DNA from: Bacteroides zoogleoformans
GTDB taxonomy: Bacteria; Bacteroidota; Bacteroidia; Bacteroidales; Bacteroidaceae
Assembly: GCF_002998435.1 (NCBI RefSeq)
Contig: NZ_CP027231.1
Coordinates: 248,001-312,000, forward strand
DNA length: 64,000 nt
Reading direction: 5' to 3'
The notes under the pieces were generated by a model that had not been told where the DNA came from, searched no databases, and saw only the letters and a list, made by a program, of their open reading frames with translations. The translations under genes and the position numbers were made by a program. Position 1 is the first letter of the stretch, and each line of letters begins with the position of its first letter. Shown here one piece after another: positions 27,041 through 34,285 of this stretch.

Positions 27041-27181
27041 ATGTATGTTATCGGTAACAAGAAGTACTATTGCATTGAGATTAAATATAGAGCCGAAAAG
27101 AATCAATCCTCTGAGATTGTCGAAGGGCGTTTCTTCAGCTACGAGGATGTGATCTATGTTTTAAAAAAAAAGTCCCCGTAG
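27041..27181 (+). pseudogene. Possible small ORF or 3' gene remnant, 46 codons
   Basis: An open plus frame (stop-free from 26951) encodes MYVIGNKKYYCIEIKYRAEK and a further 26 residues, with the stop inside the hairpin of a minus-strand terminator. The composition (YYCIEIKYRA, FSYEDVIYVL) looks protein-like rather than random, but no family is recognised, the GGAGG upstream is about 18 bases from the ATG, too far to serve it, and the end is probably artificial. Likely a leftover of the integrated element next door. Confidence 0.3.
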
Positions 27182-27201
27182 GCGGCTCAACCTGCGGGGA
27201 C
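27163..27201 (-). terminator. Intrinsic terminator for the DUF5053-like gene
   Basis: An 11-bp stem (27172-27182 with 27191-27201, one wobble pair) followed on the minus strand by nine T residues (27171-27163), 23 bp past the stop of the gene at 27224. Confidence 0.9.
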
Positions 27202-27223
27202 CGGCGTCAAAAGAATCGAGTTA

Positions 27224-27634
27224 TCAACCGATAGCAAGAGAGCCTAATTTCTTTCCGATATCCTGAAGGGCATTGTTCAATGTCTGTATCTCAGCTTCTT
27301 TCAGGTAGTATATCTTGCCTCTTACGGGGCTGCCGTTAACCCGTTGGCTTAGCCATGCGGCGCTTTTTCCGAAGTAGTTTTGTGCGATATACTTCAATGA
27401 CACGATTTCGCTGATCTCTTTCACTTGCCGCTTGATGTCCAGCATCCTGTCTAACTTTCCGTCCAGCTCGTCTATTTCTTTCTCCACTTGGTTCAGTTCT
27501 CCGTCCAAATATTGTTTGATATATGCCTTTTCTTCGGGCGTCCGGTATTTGGCGGCGATTGCTTTCATCTTGTTGGTGCTCTCTACACCTTCAAGACTGC
27601 TCATGATTTTTAGTTCTTTCAATAGTTCTTCCAT
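27224..27634 (-). CDS. DUF5053-like protein of a mobile element remnant
   Basis: A 136-residue cytosolic protein. The first half is a charged coiled coil (KAYIKQYLDGELNQVEKEID near 37-56, then repeated heptads). The second half contains a helix-turn-helix-like stretch (LKYIAQNYFGKSAAWLSQRV near 80-99), suggesting DNA binding. I recognise it as the DUF5053 type found in Bacteroides phages and integrated elements; function unknown. It lies with a small coiled-coil gene and a broken integrase on the minus strand, and is closed by a good terminator, so this pair may still be expressed. Confidence 0.7.
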   Translation of the reverse strand: MEELLKELKIMSSLEGVESTNKMKAIAAKYRTPEEKAYIKQYLDGELNQVEKEIDELDGKLDRMLDIKRQVKEISEIVSLKYIAQNYFGKSAAWLSQRVNGSPVRGKIYYLKEAEIQTLNNALQDIGKKLGSLAIG

Positions 27635-27678
27635 ACTTCTGTTGTTTTTGCCCCTCCCTTTCAGGAGGGGCTGTTCTT

Positions 27679-27861
27679 TTACTCTTTCATTAACTTTTCT
27701 CTCTTTGCCATCATCTTAGATAGCCTTTCCAATAACTCATCTACTTTTTCAGAGGGGTCGACTTCCAGAATCTTGCAGCGTTCGATGTACTTCTGAACCT
27801 CGTACTTCAGGCGGTAGATTTGGAAGTTGACTTCTTCCAGCTCGTCTTTTCCTTTTTTCAT
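27679..27861 (-). CDS. Small coiled-coil protein, 60 residues
   Basis: Encodes MKKGKDELEEVNFQIYRLKY and 40 more residues, almost entirely charged heptads predicted to form one or two helices. No family is recognised. It is 44 bp upstream of the DUF5053-like gene, same strand, and both are rich in Lys/Glu, so they look like one two-gene unit from the integrated element. The intergenic bases contain the palindrome cccctcctgaaaggg-like hairpin at about 27651-27672. Real but of unknown role. Confidence 0.55.
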   Translation of the reverse strand: MKKGKDELEEVNFQIYRLKYEVQKYIERCKILEVDPSEKVDELLERLSKMMAKREKLMKE

Positions 27862-27962
27862 AGGTCGTTTTTTTAATGATTAATACTCTTTTTCTTTTGA
27901 CATCACAAATGTACATAAAATATTTTTAATGTGTAAGTAAAACATAAAGTTTTTTTATGACA

Positions 27963-28618
27963 TTACAAATTACCTTCAAAGTTCTTCAGTTCCGGATGGG
28001 CGGTCATCTGCTCTTTCCTTACATACTTGTTTGTCGTGGCCACGGATGAGTGACGTGCTTGGTCCTTCGCTACGCTAAGTCCCACACGGTCAATGGCATC
28101 CGTTATCCCAGTGTCTTTCAGGCTGTAGAATTGATAGTGTTCGAGGAAGCTCTCTATATAGGCTCTGTCGAACTGGTAGATATACACCATTTTGCCGGAG
28201 AGGCTTTCGTTCCATTCCTTCAGCTGGTTAAGCCGGCATATATAATTATTGTAGGTGGATGGTTTGATGACATCGTCTTTGAGCATCTTTTTCATGTTCA
28301 GCTCGTATCGCTCGAACACTACATTGCACGGCGTGAATCCTTTCTTTCCGCATTCCTGAATCAATGGATTCCATCCCTGCTTCAGCTTTACGGCCACTTC
28401 GTCCCGGAAGCGGAGTGCCGCTTCATCCCGGTCTTTCTTGTTGGCGATGTGGTTGAATTTCTTGCGGATACGTCTTAACTTTGGGTTTCCCTCTAATACG
28501 GAGTCGGGGTCTAAGACGTAGAAGTATACATATTTTTCCCAGCCTTTCTTATTTTGTATATGGGCAGGCGGTATTTCTCGATTTCTGCGAAGTTGTCTCT
28601 GTCCTTTTTCGGCAACAT
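27963..28618 (-). pseudogene. Tyrosine recombinase (integrase) pseudogene
   Basis: Remains of a phage or conjugative-element integrase. Frame 1 opens at 28618 with MLPKKDRDNFAEIEKYRLPI and then a frameshift (about 28540-28560) moves to a second frame (KKGWEKYVYFYVLDPDS). That frame continues through the SAM-like core-binding domain (STYNNYICRLNQLKEWNESL, DRAYIESFLEHYQFYSL). After DTGITDAIDRVGL the frame jumps to the recombinase C-terminus (ARHSSVATTNKYV, with the Tyr that would be the nucleophile). The catalytic segment with the Arg and HxxR residues, well over 100 residues, is missing. Two lesions make it dead. It lies beside tRNA-Pro, a usual integration target. Confidence 0.75.
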
Positions 28619-28700
28619 TTTTTTTACATTGTTTCGTTTTCGTAACAATGCAAGTTAATGATAACCAGTTCTATTTTGTCCCGTATTTGTCCCGGCACTT

Positions 28701-28746
28701 GAAAAGAAAAAGGTTTAACCTGCTGACTGGCAATAGGTTAAACCTT
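28701..28746 (-). terminator. Terminator of the tRNA-Phe/tRNA-Pro transcript
   Basis: A perfect 12-bp stem (28710-28721 with 28735-28746) followed on the minus strand by TTTTTCTTTTC, only a few bases past the 3' end of tRNA-Pro. Confidence 0.85.
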
Positions 28747-28752
28747 ATCTTG

Positions 28753-28825
28753 TCGGAATGAGGCGACTCGAACGCCCGACCCCTACGTCCCGAACGTAGT
28801 GCGCTACCAACTGCGCTACATTCCG
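28753..28825 (-). tRNA. tRNA-Pro (anticodon CGG)
   Basis: A 73-nt cloverleaf on the minus strand: acceptor stem CGGAATG/CATTCCG with discriminator A, D-arm GCGC..GCGC, anticodon stem CTACG/CGTAG with loop TTCGGGA giving anticodon CGG, and T-arm loop GTTCGAGTC. CCA is not encoded. It is co-transcribed with tRNA-Phe, 11 bp upstream. Confidence 0.95.
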
Positions 28826-28836
28826 CCTTTGAAAAG

Positions 28837-28909
28837 TGGTGTCACCAGGAATCGAACCGGGGACACAAGGATTTTCAGTCCTTTGCTCTACCAACTGAGC
28901 TATGACACC
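28837..28909 (-). tRNA. tRNA-Phe (anticodon GAA)
   Basis: A 73-nt cloverleaf on the minus strand: acceptor stem GGTGTCA/TGACACC, D-arm GCTC..GAGC, anticodon stem AAGGA/TCCTT with loop CTGAAAA giving anticodon GAA, and T-arm loop GTTCGATTC. The encoded A after the stem is the discriminator; CCA is not encoded. It is first in the tRNA-Phe/tRNA-Pro transcript. Confidence 0.96.
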
Positions 28910-28928
28910 ATTTCTCGGTTTGCGGGTG

Positions 28929-28936
28929 CAAAGATA
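28929..28936 (-). promoter_or_regulatory. Bacteroides -7 element (TATCTTTG) for the tRNA genes
   Basis: Minus-strand TATCTTTG lies 20 bp upstream of the 5' end of tRNA-Phe, close to where transcription of a tRNA precursor should begin. Confidence 0.7.
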
Positions 28937-29090
28937 AATAGTTTTTTTTATACCACAAGGCTTTCCAAGAAAAATATCTAAAAAAGGAGGAAGGATAAGC
29001 TCTCCTGACAGTGCGCTTATAAAGAATGAGTTTTTTTTAAGTGAAAGTTTTTTCTTTTGTTGAGGATTGTCCGGATGTTCACAATTTATT

Positions 29091-29098
29091 TATCTTTG
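29091..29098 (+). promoter_or_regulatory. Bacteroides -7 element (TATCTTTG) for the CvfB operon
   Basis: TATCTTTG 19 bp before the ATG at 29117, with a TTG at 29067-29069 as possible -33 (21-bp spacing). Its position shows the ATG at 29117 is the start and that the longer open frame from 29057 is not translated. Confidence 0.7.
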
Positions 29099-29116
29099 CA
29101 AGAAAAGCATAGAACT

Positions 29117-29950
29117 ATGAGTATAGAGTTAGGAAAATTCAATACGCTGGAAGTAGTGAAAGAAGTTGAGTTCGGAATGTATCTGGATGGTGGAGAAGAG
29201 GGAGAAATCCTGCTCCCATTGCGCTATGTCCCCGAAGAGTGTAAGGTAGGTGATAAGTTGAACGTTTTTATATATCTGGATAATGAAGAACGTTTGGTGG
29301 CCACTACATTGACACCATTGGTGCAGGTGGGGCAGTTTGCTTGCCTGGAGGTGGCTTGGGTAAATCAATACGGTGCCTTTCTTAACTGGGGCTTGATGAA
29401 AGACCTCTTTGTTCCATTTCGGGAGCAGAAGATGAAAATGCAGGTAGGGAAAAAATACGTGGTTCATGCTCATTTGGATGACGAGAGCTACCGCATTGTT
29501 GCTTCGGCTAAAGTGGAACGTTATCTTTCCAAGGGACAAGCACCTTACCAACCGGGGGAAGAAGTAGAAATCTTGATTTGGCAGAAAACTGATTTGGGTT
29601 TCAAGGCTATCATTCAACATCAATACAGCGGTCTGCTTTACGAAAGTGAGATATTCCGACCGTTGCAAGCGGGTATGACGCTAAAAGCTTATGTGAAGCA
29701 GGTGCGTGAAGATGGCAAGATAGACTTGATGCTACAGAAACCGGGTGCCGGAAAGGTGGGTGATTTTGCGGCTTCCCTTTTGGAATATATCCGCGAACAA
29801 GGCGGTGCTACCTCGCTGAATGACAAAAGTCCCGCAGAGGATATTTATGCCGCTTTTGGTGTCAGCAAGAAAACATTCAAGAAAGCAGTGGGAGATTTGT
29901 ACAAGAAACAGCTGGTGGTGCTGGAAGATAACAAAATAAGGATTAGGTAG
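29117..29950 (+). CDS. CvfB-like S1 RNA-binding protein
   Basis: A 277-residue cytosolic RNA-binding protein with the CvfB/YitL layout: tandem S1-type OB folds (about 5-65, 68-135 and 145-210, with GAFLNWGLMKDLFVPFREQK as a clear S1 strand set) and a C-terminal winged-helix (about 215-275, ending YKKQLVVLEDNKIRIR). Length fits the family (about 280). The Bacillus/Staphylococcus relatives influence expression of virulence and stress genes; the role here is not known. The RNA methyltransferase gene follows at 22 bp, so both are probably co-transcribed from 29091-29098. Confidence 0.85.
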   Translation: MSIELGKFNTLEVVKEVEFGMYLDGGEEGEILLPLRYVPEECKVGDKLNVFIYLDNEERLVATTLTPLVQVGQFACLEVAWVNQYGAFLNWGLMKDLFVPFREQKMKMQVGKKYVVHAHLDDESYRIVASAKVERYLSKGQAPYQPGEEVEILIWQKTDLGFKAIIQHQYSGLLYESEIFRPLQAGMTLKAYVKQVREDGKIDLMLQKPGAGKVGDFAASLLEYIREQGGATSLNDKSPAEDIYAAFGVSKKTFKKAVGDLYKKQLVVLEDNKIRIR

Positions 29951-29972
29951 GTAATCTAAAACTGTTTATATC

Positions 29973-31472
29973 ATGGAGTTACCTTTGGCTTTTACCGACT
30001 ATATGCATGCCCTTTTGGGAAGTGAGGAATATGATAAACTGGTTGCTGCTCTTGACGAGGAGCAGCCGGTCAGCATACGACTGAATGAAGAAAAATTGCA
30101 GGCTTCTTCATTCGGCCGTTTTCGTGCCTCTTTGCGAAAGGTGCCTTGGTCGGCTACCGGATGTTATCTGAACAACCGTCTGAGCTTTACTTTCGACCCG
30201 TTGTTTCATGCCGGCTGCTACTATGTCCAGGAGGCTTCGTCCATGTTTGTGGAGCAGGCATTGAAACAGTATGTTGCACAAGAACCGGTGGCGATGCTCG
30301 ACCTTTGTGCGGCTCCCGGAGGAAAATCGACTCTTGTCCGTAGTCTGTTGCCCGAAGGCAGCCTGCTGGTTGCCAATGAGGTCGTCCGCAGCCGTTCGAG
30401 GATTTTGGCGGAGAATCTTACAAAGTGGGGACATCCCGACGTCGTGGTGACCAACAATGACCCGGTGGATTTCTCTCCGTTGGATGGTTTCTTTGATGTG
30501 ATACTGACCGACGTTCCTTGTTCCGGCGAAGGCATGTTTCGGAAAGACCCTGTTGCCGTGAGCGAGTGGAGCCCCGGCAATGTGGAGATATGCCGGCAAC
30601 GCCAGCATCGTATCATTGCGGACATCTGGCCATGCCTGAAACCCGGTGGCATCCTTATATACAGTACATGTACTTATAATACGAAAGAGAATGAGAAGAA
30701 TATCCGTTTGATGCAGAAAGACCTTGGAGCGGAAGTTTTGCCATTGCAGGTTCCTGCCGATTGGAACATCACGGGTAACCTGTTGACCGGAGAAGACTTT
30801 CCCATTTATCGTTTCCTGCCTCATAAGACGGAGGGTGAAGGCTTCTTTCTGGCTGTCCTGCGTAAGCCCGGACAGGGCAACGGGAATGTGTGGGCAGAGC
30901 AGTCGTGCACCCGGGACATAACATCTGTACTATATGGGCAAAGAGATGATAACCAGCGGGTAAGGGGGCGAAAACCGGTGGACAAAGGAACGAAAAGTAG
31001 CGGCTCTGTCAAAGAGCAACTTGCCGTGTTGCGCGGATGGCTCACTGCTCCGGATGAATATGAGTTTCTTACGCATGGCGACAACCTCAGCGCTTTCTCT
31101 AAAGAACTTCTCCCGAGATTGTCGGCTTTGCGTTCATCGCTTCGTATTGTGCAAGCGGGGATAGGCATTGCCGAGCTGAAAGGCAAAGATTGGGTGCCTG
31201 CCCATGCGCTTGCCATGAGCACTGCGCTGAATCGGGCCGCTTTCGTTTGTGAAGAAATAGGCAGCGAACAAGCCATTGCCTATTTGCGCAAAGAGACGGT
31301 GGTGCTTCCCGAAACAGCTCCCCGAGGAGTCGTGTTACTTACATATCAGCATATTCCTCTTGGATTTGTCAAGAACATCGGCAATCGCGCCAACAATCTT
31401 TATCCACAGGAGTGGCGAATCCGTAGCGGATACATGCCCGAGGAGATTTCTGAGTTGGCGGGGCTTCTATGA
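29973..31472 (+). CDS. rRNA/tRNA cytosine-C5 methyltransferase, RsmB/NOP (RsmF-like)
   Basis: An S-adenosylmethionine-dependent RNA m5C methyltransferase, 499 residues. The core has the SAM motif LDLCAAPGGKST near 109-120, and two catalytic cysteines: DVPCSGEGMFRKDP near 178-191 (motif IV) and ILIYSTCTYNTKENE near 226-240 (motif VI). The C-terminal third (from about 330) contains an RsmF-type/PUA-like RNA-binding region ending RSGYMPEEISELAGLL. The order and length fit RsmF-type enzymes of Bacteroidota, often labelled 16S rRNA methyltransferase; the exact nucleotide target is not proven. Confidence 0.9.
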   Translation: MELPLAFTDYMHALLGSEEYDKLVAALDEEQPVSIRLNEEKLQASSFGRFRASLRKVPWSATGCYLNNRLSFTFDPLFHAGCYYVQEASSMFVEQALKQYVAQEPVAMLDLCAAPGGKSTLVRSLLPEGSLLVANEVVRSRSRILAENLTKWGHPDVVVTNNDPVDFSPLDGFFDVILTDVPCSGEGMFRKDPVAVSEWSPGNVEICRQRQHRIIADIWPCLKPGGILIYSTCTYNTKENEKNIRLMQKDLGAEVLPLQVPADWNITGNLLTGEDFPIYRFLPHKTEGEGFFLAVLRKPGQGNGNVWAEQSCTRDITSVLYGQRDDNQRVRGRKPVDKGTKSSGSVKEQLAVLRGWLTAPDEYEFLTHGDNLSAFSKELLPRLSALRSSLRIVQAGIGIAELKGKDWVPAHALAMSTALNRAAFVCEEIGSEQAIAYLRKETVVLPETAPRGVVLLTYQHIPLGFVKNIGNRANNLYPQEWRIRSGYMPEEISELAGLL

Positions 31473-31558
31473 ATATTTTTTGTCATTTGATGCAGTATTC
31501 TCATTGTCTGTGCATTTTAATTATAGATAATTGTTTTTTTAACTAATACTATCAACCT

Positions 31559-32788
31559 ATGCTAAAGAAAACATTTGCCGTATTTGGTTTGCTTTGCATC
31601 CTTGCATCGTGCCAAAATGATGAGAGTTCTTCCCCGCAACCGCAACCTCGTAAAGACATTGCTCTTACTCGTACGGAGCAAGAAATGTTGGATAAGGGGA
31701 ACGATTTTGCCTTTCGTTTTTTCAGTCAGGTTTGCAAGACTGAAGAGAAGCCCAATCTGTTTGTCTCTCCTTTGAGTGTCACTCTTTGTCTGTCGATGGT
31801 CACTAACGGAGCGGCTGGCAATACGCTGGAGGAAATGAAAACCACTCTGGGGTTTTCCGATTATTCATTGGATAAGATGAATGATTATAATAAAAAACTG
31901 GTAACCGCTCTACTTGATTTGGATAATACCACTCGGTTGGGTATTGCCAATTCTATTTGGATAAGACAAGGATTCGGAGTGTATGACGACTTCGTGAATG
32001 TGAATAAGCGGATGTACGATGCACAAGTGCGGGAATTGGATTTTGCATCGCCCGCTGCAATAGCTACCATAAACAATTGGTGTGCCGAGAAAACGAATAA
32101 CTGTATCACGGAAGTCTTGACAGAAATTCCTGATGCCGCATGTCTTTATCTGCTGAATGCGCTTTATTTCAAAGGGAATTGGACGAAACGGTTCAGTAAA
32201 TCCGATACTGCTTCGGAGCAATTTACAAACGGGGATGGAAGTAAGTCTGCGGTGCAGATGATGAATATGAATGAAGGGCACTTTAATTATGGCGAAAACG
32301 AATATTTCTCCATTGCCGAGTTTCCATATGGCAACGAGGCCTTCAGCATGGTAGTGCTTTTGCCCGCAGAAGGAAAGTCGCTGGAAGAGTGCTTGCCGCA
32401 ACTGACAAAAGAACATTGGCTGGAGTGGAGCAAATATCTTTCGGGTGCAACGCTGAACGTCAAATTTCCCCGCTTTGAACTAAAATATGATAAAAAACTG
32501 AAGACGGTTATGATGGCAATGGGGATGAAAGATGCCTTCGATCGCGTTACCGCCGACTTCTCTAAAATGTCGGCTGCTCACTTGTTTGTCGGCCTGTTGG
32601 AGCAATACACATACGTCAAAGTGGACGAGGAAGGCACCGAAGCTGCCGCAGTGACCGTTACAGGTATGCTTACTACTTCTATCGGTACGTCGGTAAAATC
32701 TTTTCATATCAATCGTCCCTTTGTTTTCCTGATAAAGGAGAAGAGTACGGGAACCATCCTTTTCATGGGAAAGGTGACAGCGTTGTAA
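31559..32788 (+). CDS. Serpin, lipoprotein-anchored serine/cysteine protease inhibitor
   Basis: A 409-residue serpin exported as a lipoprotein (signal MLKKTFAVFGLLCILASC, Cys18). Family marks: NLFVSPLSVTLCLSMVTNGA near 60-80, the NALYFKGNWTKRF strand near 199-211, and the C-terminal FHINRPFVFLIKEKSTG followed by ILFMGKV. The reactive-centre hinge reads EEGTEAAAVTV (about 359-369), with small residues needed for loop insertion, so it is likely inhibitory. Counting from the hinge puts P1-P1' near Thr-Ser in GMLTTSIG; this is a by-eye estimate. Such inhibitors probably block host or competing bacterial proteases in the gut. No promoter motif found upstream. Confidence 0.93.
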   Translation: MLKKTFAVFGLLCILASCQNDESSSPQPQPRKDIALTRTEQEMLDKGNDFAFRFFSQVCKTEEKPNLFVSPLSVTLCLSMVTNGAAGNTLEEMKTTLGFSDYSLDKMNDYNKKLVTALLDLDNTTRLGIANSIWIRQGFGVYDDFVNVNKRMYDAQVRELDFASPAAIATINNWCAEKTNNCITEVLTEIPDAACLYLLNALYFKGNWTKRFSKSDTASEQFTNGDGSKSAVQMMNMNEGHFNYGENEYFSIAEFPYGNEAFSMVVLLPAEGKSLEECLPQLTKEHWLEWSKYLSGATLNVKFPRFELKYDKKLKTVMMAMGMKDAFDRVTADFSKMSAAHLFVGLLEQYTYVKVDEEGTEAAAVTVTGMLTTSIGTSVKSFHINRPFVFLIKEKSTGTILFMGKVTAL

Positions 32789-32862
32789 AGCACTTGAGCC
32801 TGGTATAAGAAATATAAAGGGAGTTTTGTTTTTTTCTTTCTTCCTTTTATGCATATAGCGGA

Positions 32863-32895
32863 CTAACGGGAGTCTTTGTCGCTGACTCCCGTTAG
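32863..32895. terminator. Bidirectional hairpin between serpin and efflux operon
   Basis: A perfect 12-bp stem ctaacgggagtc/gactcccgttag with a 9-base loop between convergent genes (serpin ends 32788, TolC-like gene ends 32910). No clear U-tract on either side, so termination is probable by position only. Confidence 0.55.
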
Positions 32896-32909
32896 CCGTT
32901 GTCGCTGAC

Positions 32910-34133
32910 TTACAGCCTGCTCTTGTAGATTTGTGCCATCGCTTTCTGATAGCGATTCTCTAATTGCAGCAGATTCGTTTTGCTTTGGTAGATAACGGAT
33001 ATCTCCACGAAGTATTCAATCATGCTGATTTGCCCTCCCACAAGTGCCCGCTTCAGTAGGGTAAGGTCTTGCTGTTGTCCGAAGGTACGTTCGTATTCCT
33101 CTATCGAGGCTTGCAGGTTGCGGGCTTCTTCGTAAAGTTGCCACAGTGTGGAGCCGGCTTGAAAAACCGCATTCTCCTTTTGGGCGTCTATGTTGAGGAC
33201 TTGTGCCTTGGCCATTTTTACTTTGCTGCGGTTCTCGAATATCGGGAAAGAGAAGCCTACCACCACGCCATTCAGCGGGCGTCCCGACTCTGTGTTTCGG
33301 CGATAACCCAATTCCAGTTTCGGCAACCATCCTTGCCTGCTTGCCGAAACACGCTGCCGGGCAGCGGAGCTTTCGCCTTGCAAGGCTTGTAGCATGGGGT
33401 CGGAGGCCAACAATTCGGCAACTACGGGGCGGAAATCAGCCGGCAGTGGAACTGCCGGATATCCCGCCAGATGGACAGCTTGGGTAGTGGAATAACTTTC
33501 GGGCATGGTACGTCCGGGTATGAACGACCGATTTCCGTTGAGTGCGACCAGCTCTTTTATCTTATTCTCTAAGGCGGTCTTGTTCAAACGAACTTCCGTG
33601 CGCACATTCAGTAATTCCAGATTAATTTTATTGGTTTCTATGATGTTAGCATCGCCTGTTGTAAGCCGTTGGGCATACAAGGCGGACAACTCTTCCGCAT
33701 TCTTCAACCGCTCGTCGAGCAGAAGTTGCAGGCGTTGCAGCATGATGATGTCCAGACATACCTCTTTTGCTTGGAGCAATACCTGTTGGCGGAAAGCGGC
33801 GGCTTGTGCATCGAGCGCATTCGTCTTGAGGCGGTTCATTTTTCCTCTTGTTGCATAGAGGGTGGGGAAATCGAAACTTTGAGAGACGACCAGTTCACTG
33901 ACAGTCTCATTGCTGTTTTTCGAATCCCAAAGGTGGGCATAAGACAGTGTAGGGTCGGACAGATTGTTGTCGGTCTTGTTCTCTAACTTTTGCGAAACGA
34001 TGAGGTGTGCATTGGCCTGTAACTCTTTGTTATTGGCTTCTATCTGTCGAAGAACATCATCTATGCCGGATGTTTGTGCGCATACCTCGGCAGATGAGAG
34101 GATAACTGCGCTGAGTAGGAAAATCTGTTTCAT
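32910..34133 (-). CDS. TolC-family outer-membrane efflux protein (CusC/CzcC-like)
   Basis: The outer-membrane channel of the metal efflux system. A signal peptide (1-20, ending VCAQ) precedes a mostly alpha-helical, coiled-coil protein of 407 residues with the two-fold OEP pattern (NKELQANAHLIVSQKLENK near 36-54; QRVSASRQGWLPKLELGYRR near 262-281, the usual start of the second barrel strand set). It is shorter than TolC itself but normal for CzcC-type proteins of Bacteroidota. It is the last gene of the operon, 69 bp after the RND pump gene. Confidence 0.9.
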   Translation of the reverse strand: MKQIFLLSAVILSSAEVCAQTSGIDDVLRQIEANNKELQANAHLIVSQKLENKTDNNLSDPTLSYAHLWDSKNSNETVSELVVSQSFDFPTLYATRGKMNRLKTNALDAQAAAFRQQVLLQAKEVCLDIIMLQRLQLLLDERLKNAEELSALYAQRLTTGDANIIETNKINLELLNVRTEVRLNKTALENKIKELVALNGNRSFIPGRTMPESYSTTQAVHLAGYPAVPLPADFRPVVAELLASDPMLQALQGESSAARQRVSASRQGWLPKLELGYRRNTESGRPLNGVVVGFSFPIFENRSKVKMAKAQVLNIDAQKENAVFQAGSTLWQLYEEARNLQASIEEYERTFGQQQDLTLLKRALVGGQISMIEYFVEISVIYQSKTNLLQLENRYQKAMAQIYKSRL

Positions 34134-34143
34134 AATAAGGGAG

Positions 34144-34285
34144 GCTCTTCCCCGGCCCCTCCCCCGTAGGGAGGGAGGAGCAGAGTTCGTTTTAATTTAT
34201 ATTTACTTAGTCGGATATCTCTTTTTCATCGGATTCCTCAATTTTCTTCCCTCTCTACAAGGGGAGGGGGTATGGGAGGAGAGAC
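34144..34285. repeat. Two related G/C-rich palindromic repeats around the pump-gene 3' end
   Basis: Two segments, about 34144-34185 and 34244-34285, share the form ccctccc-n-gtagggaggg/aggggaggggg. The first has a perfect 7-bp palindrome (ccctccc/gggaggg) and lies between the pump and TolC-like genes. The second lies inside the pump gene and encodes its last residues. They look like copies of a dispersed intergenic repeat. Confidence 0.55.

Noticed and set aside
26951..28746. att-site duplicate of the tRNA 3' end
   Set aside because: No copy of the tRNA-Pro 3' end of useful length was found by eye on the far side of the remnant.
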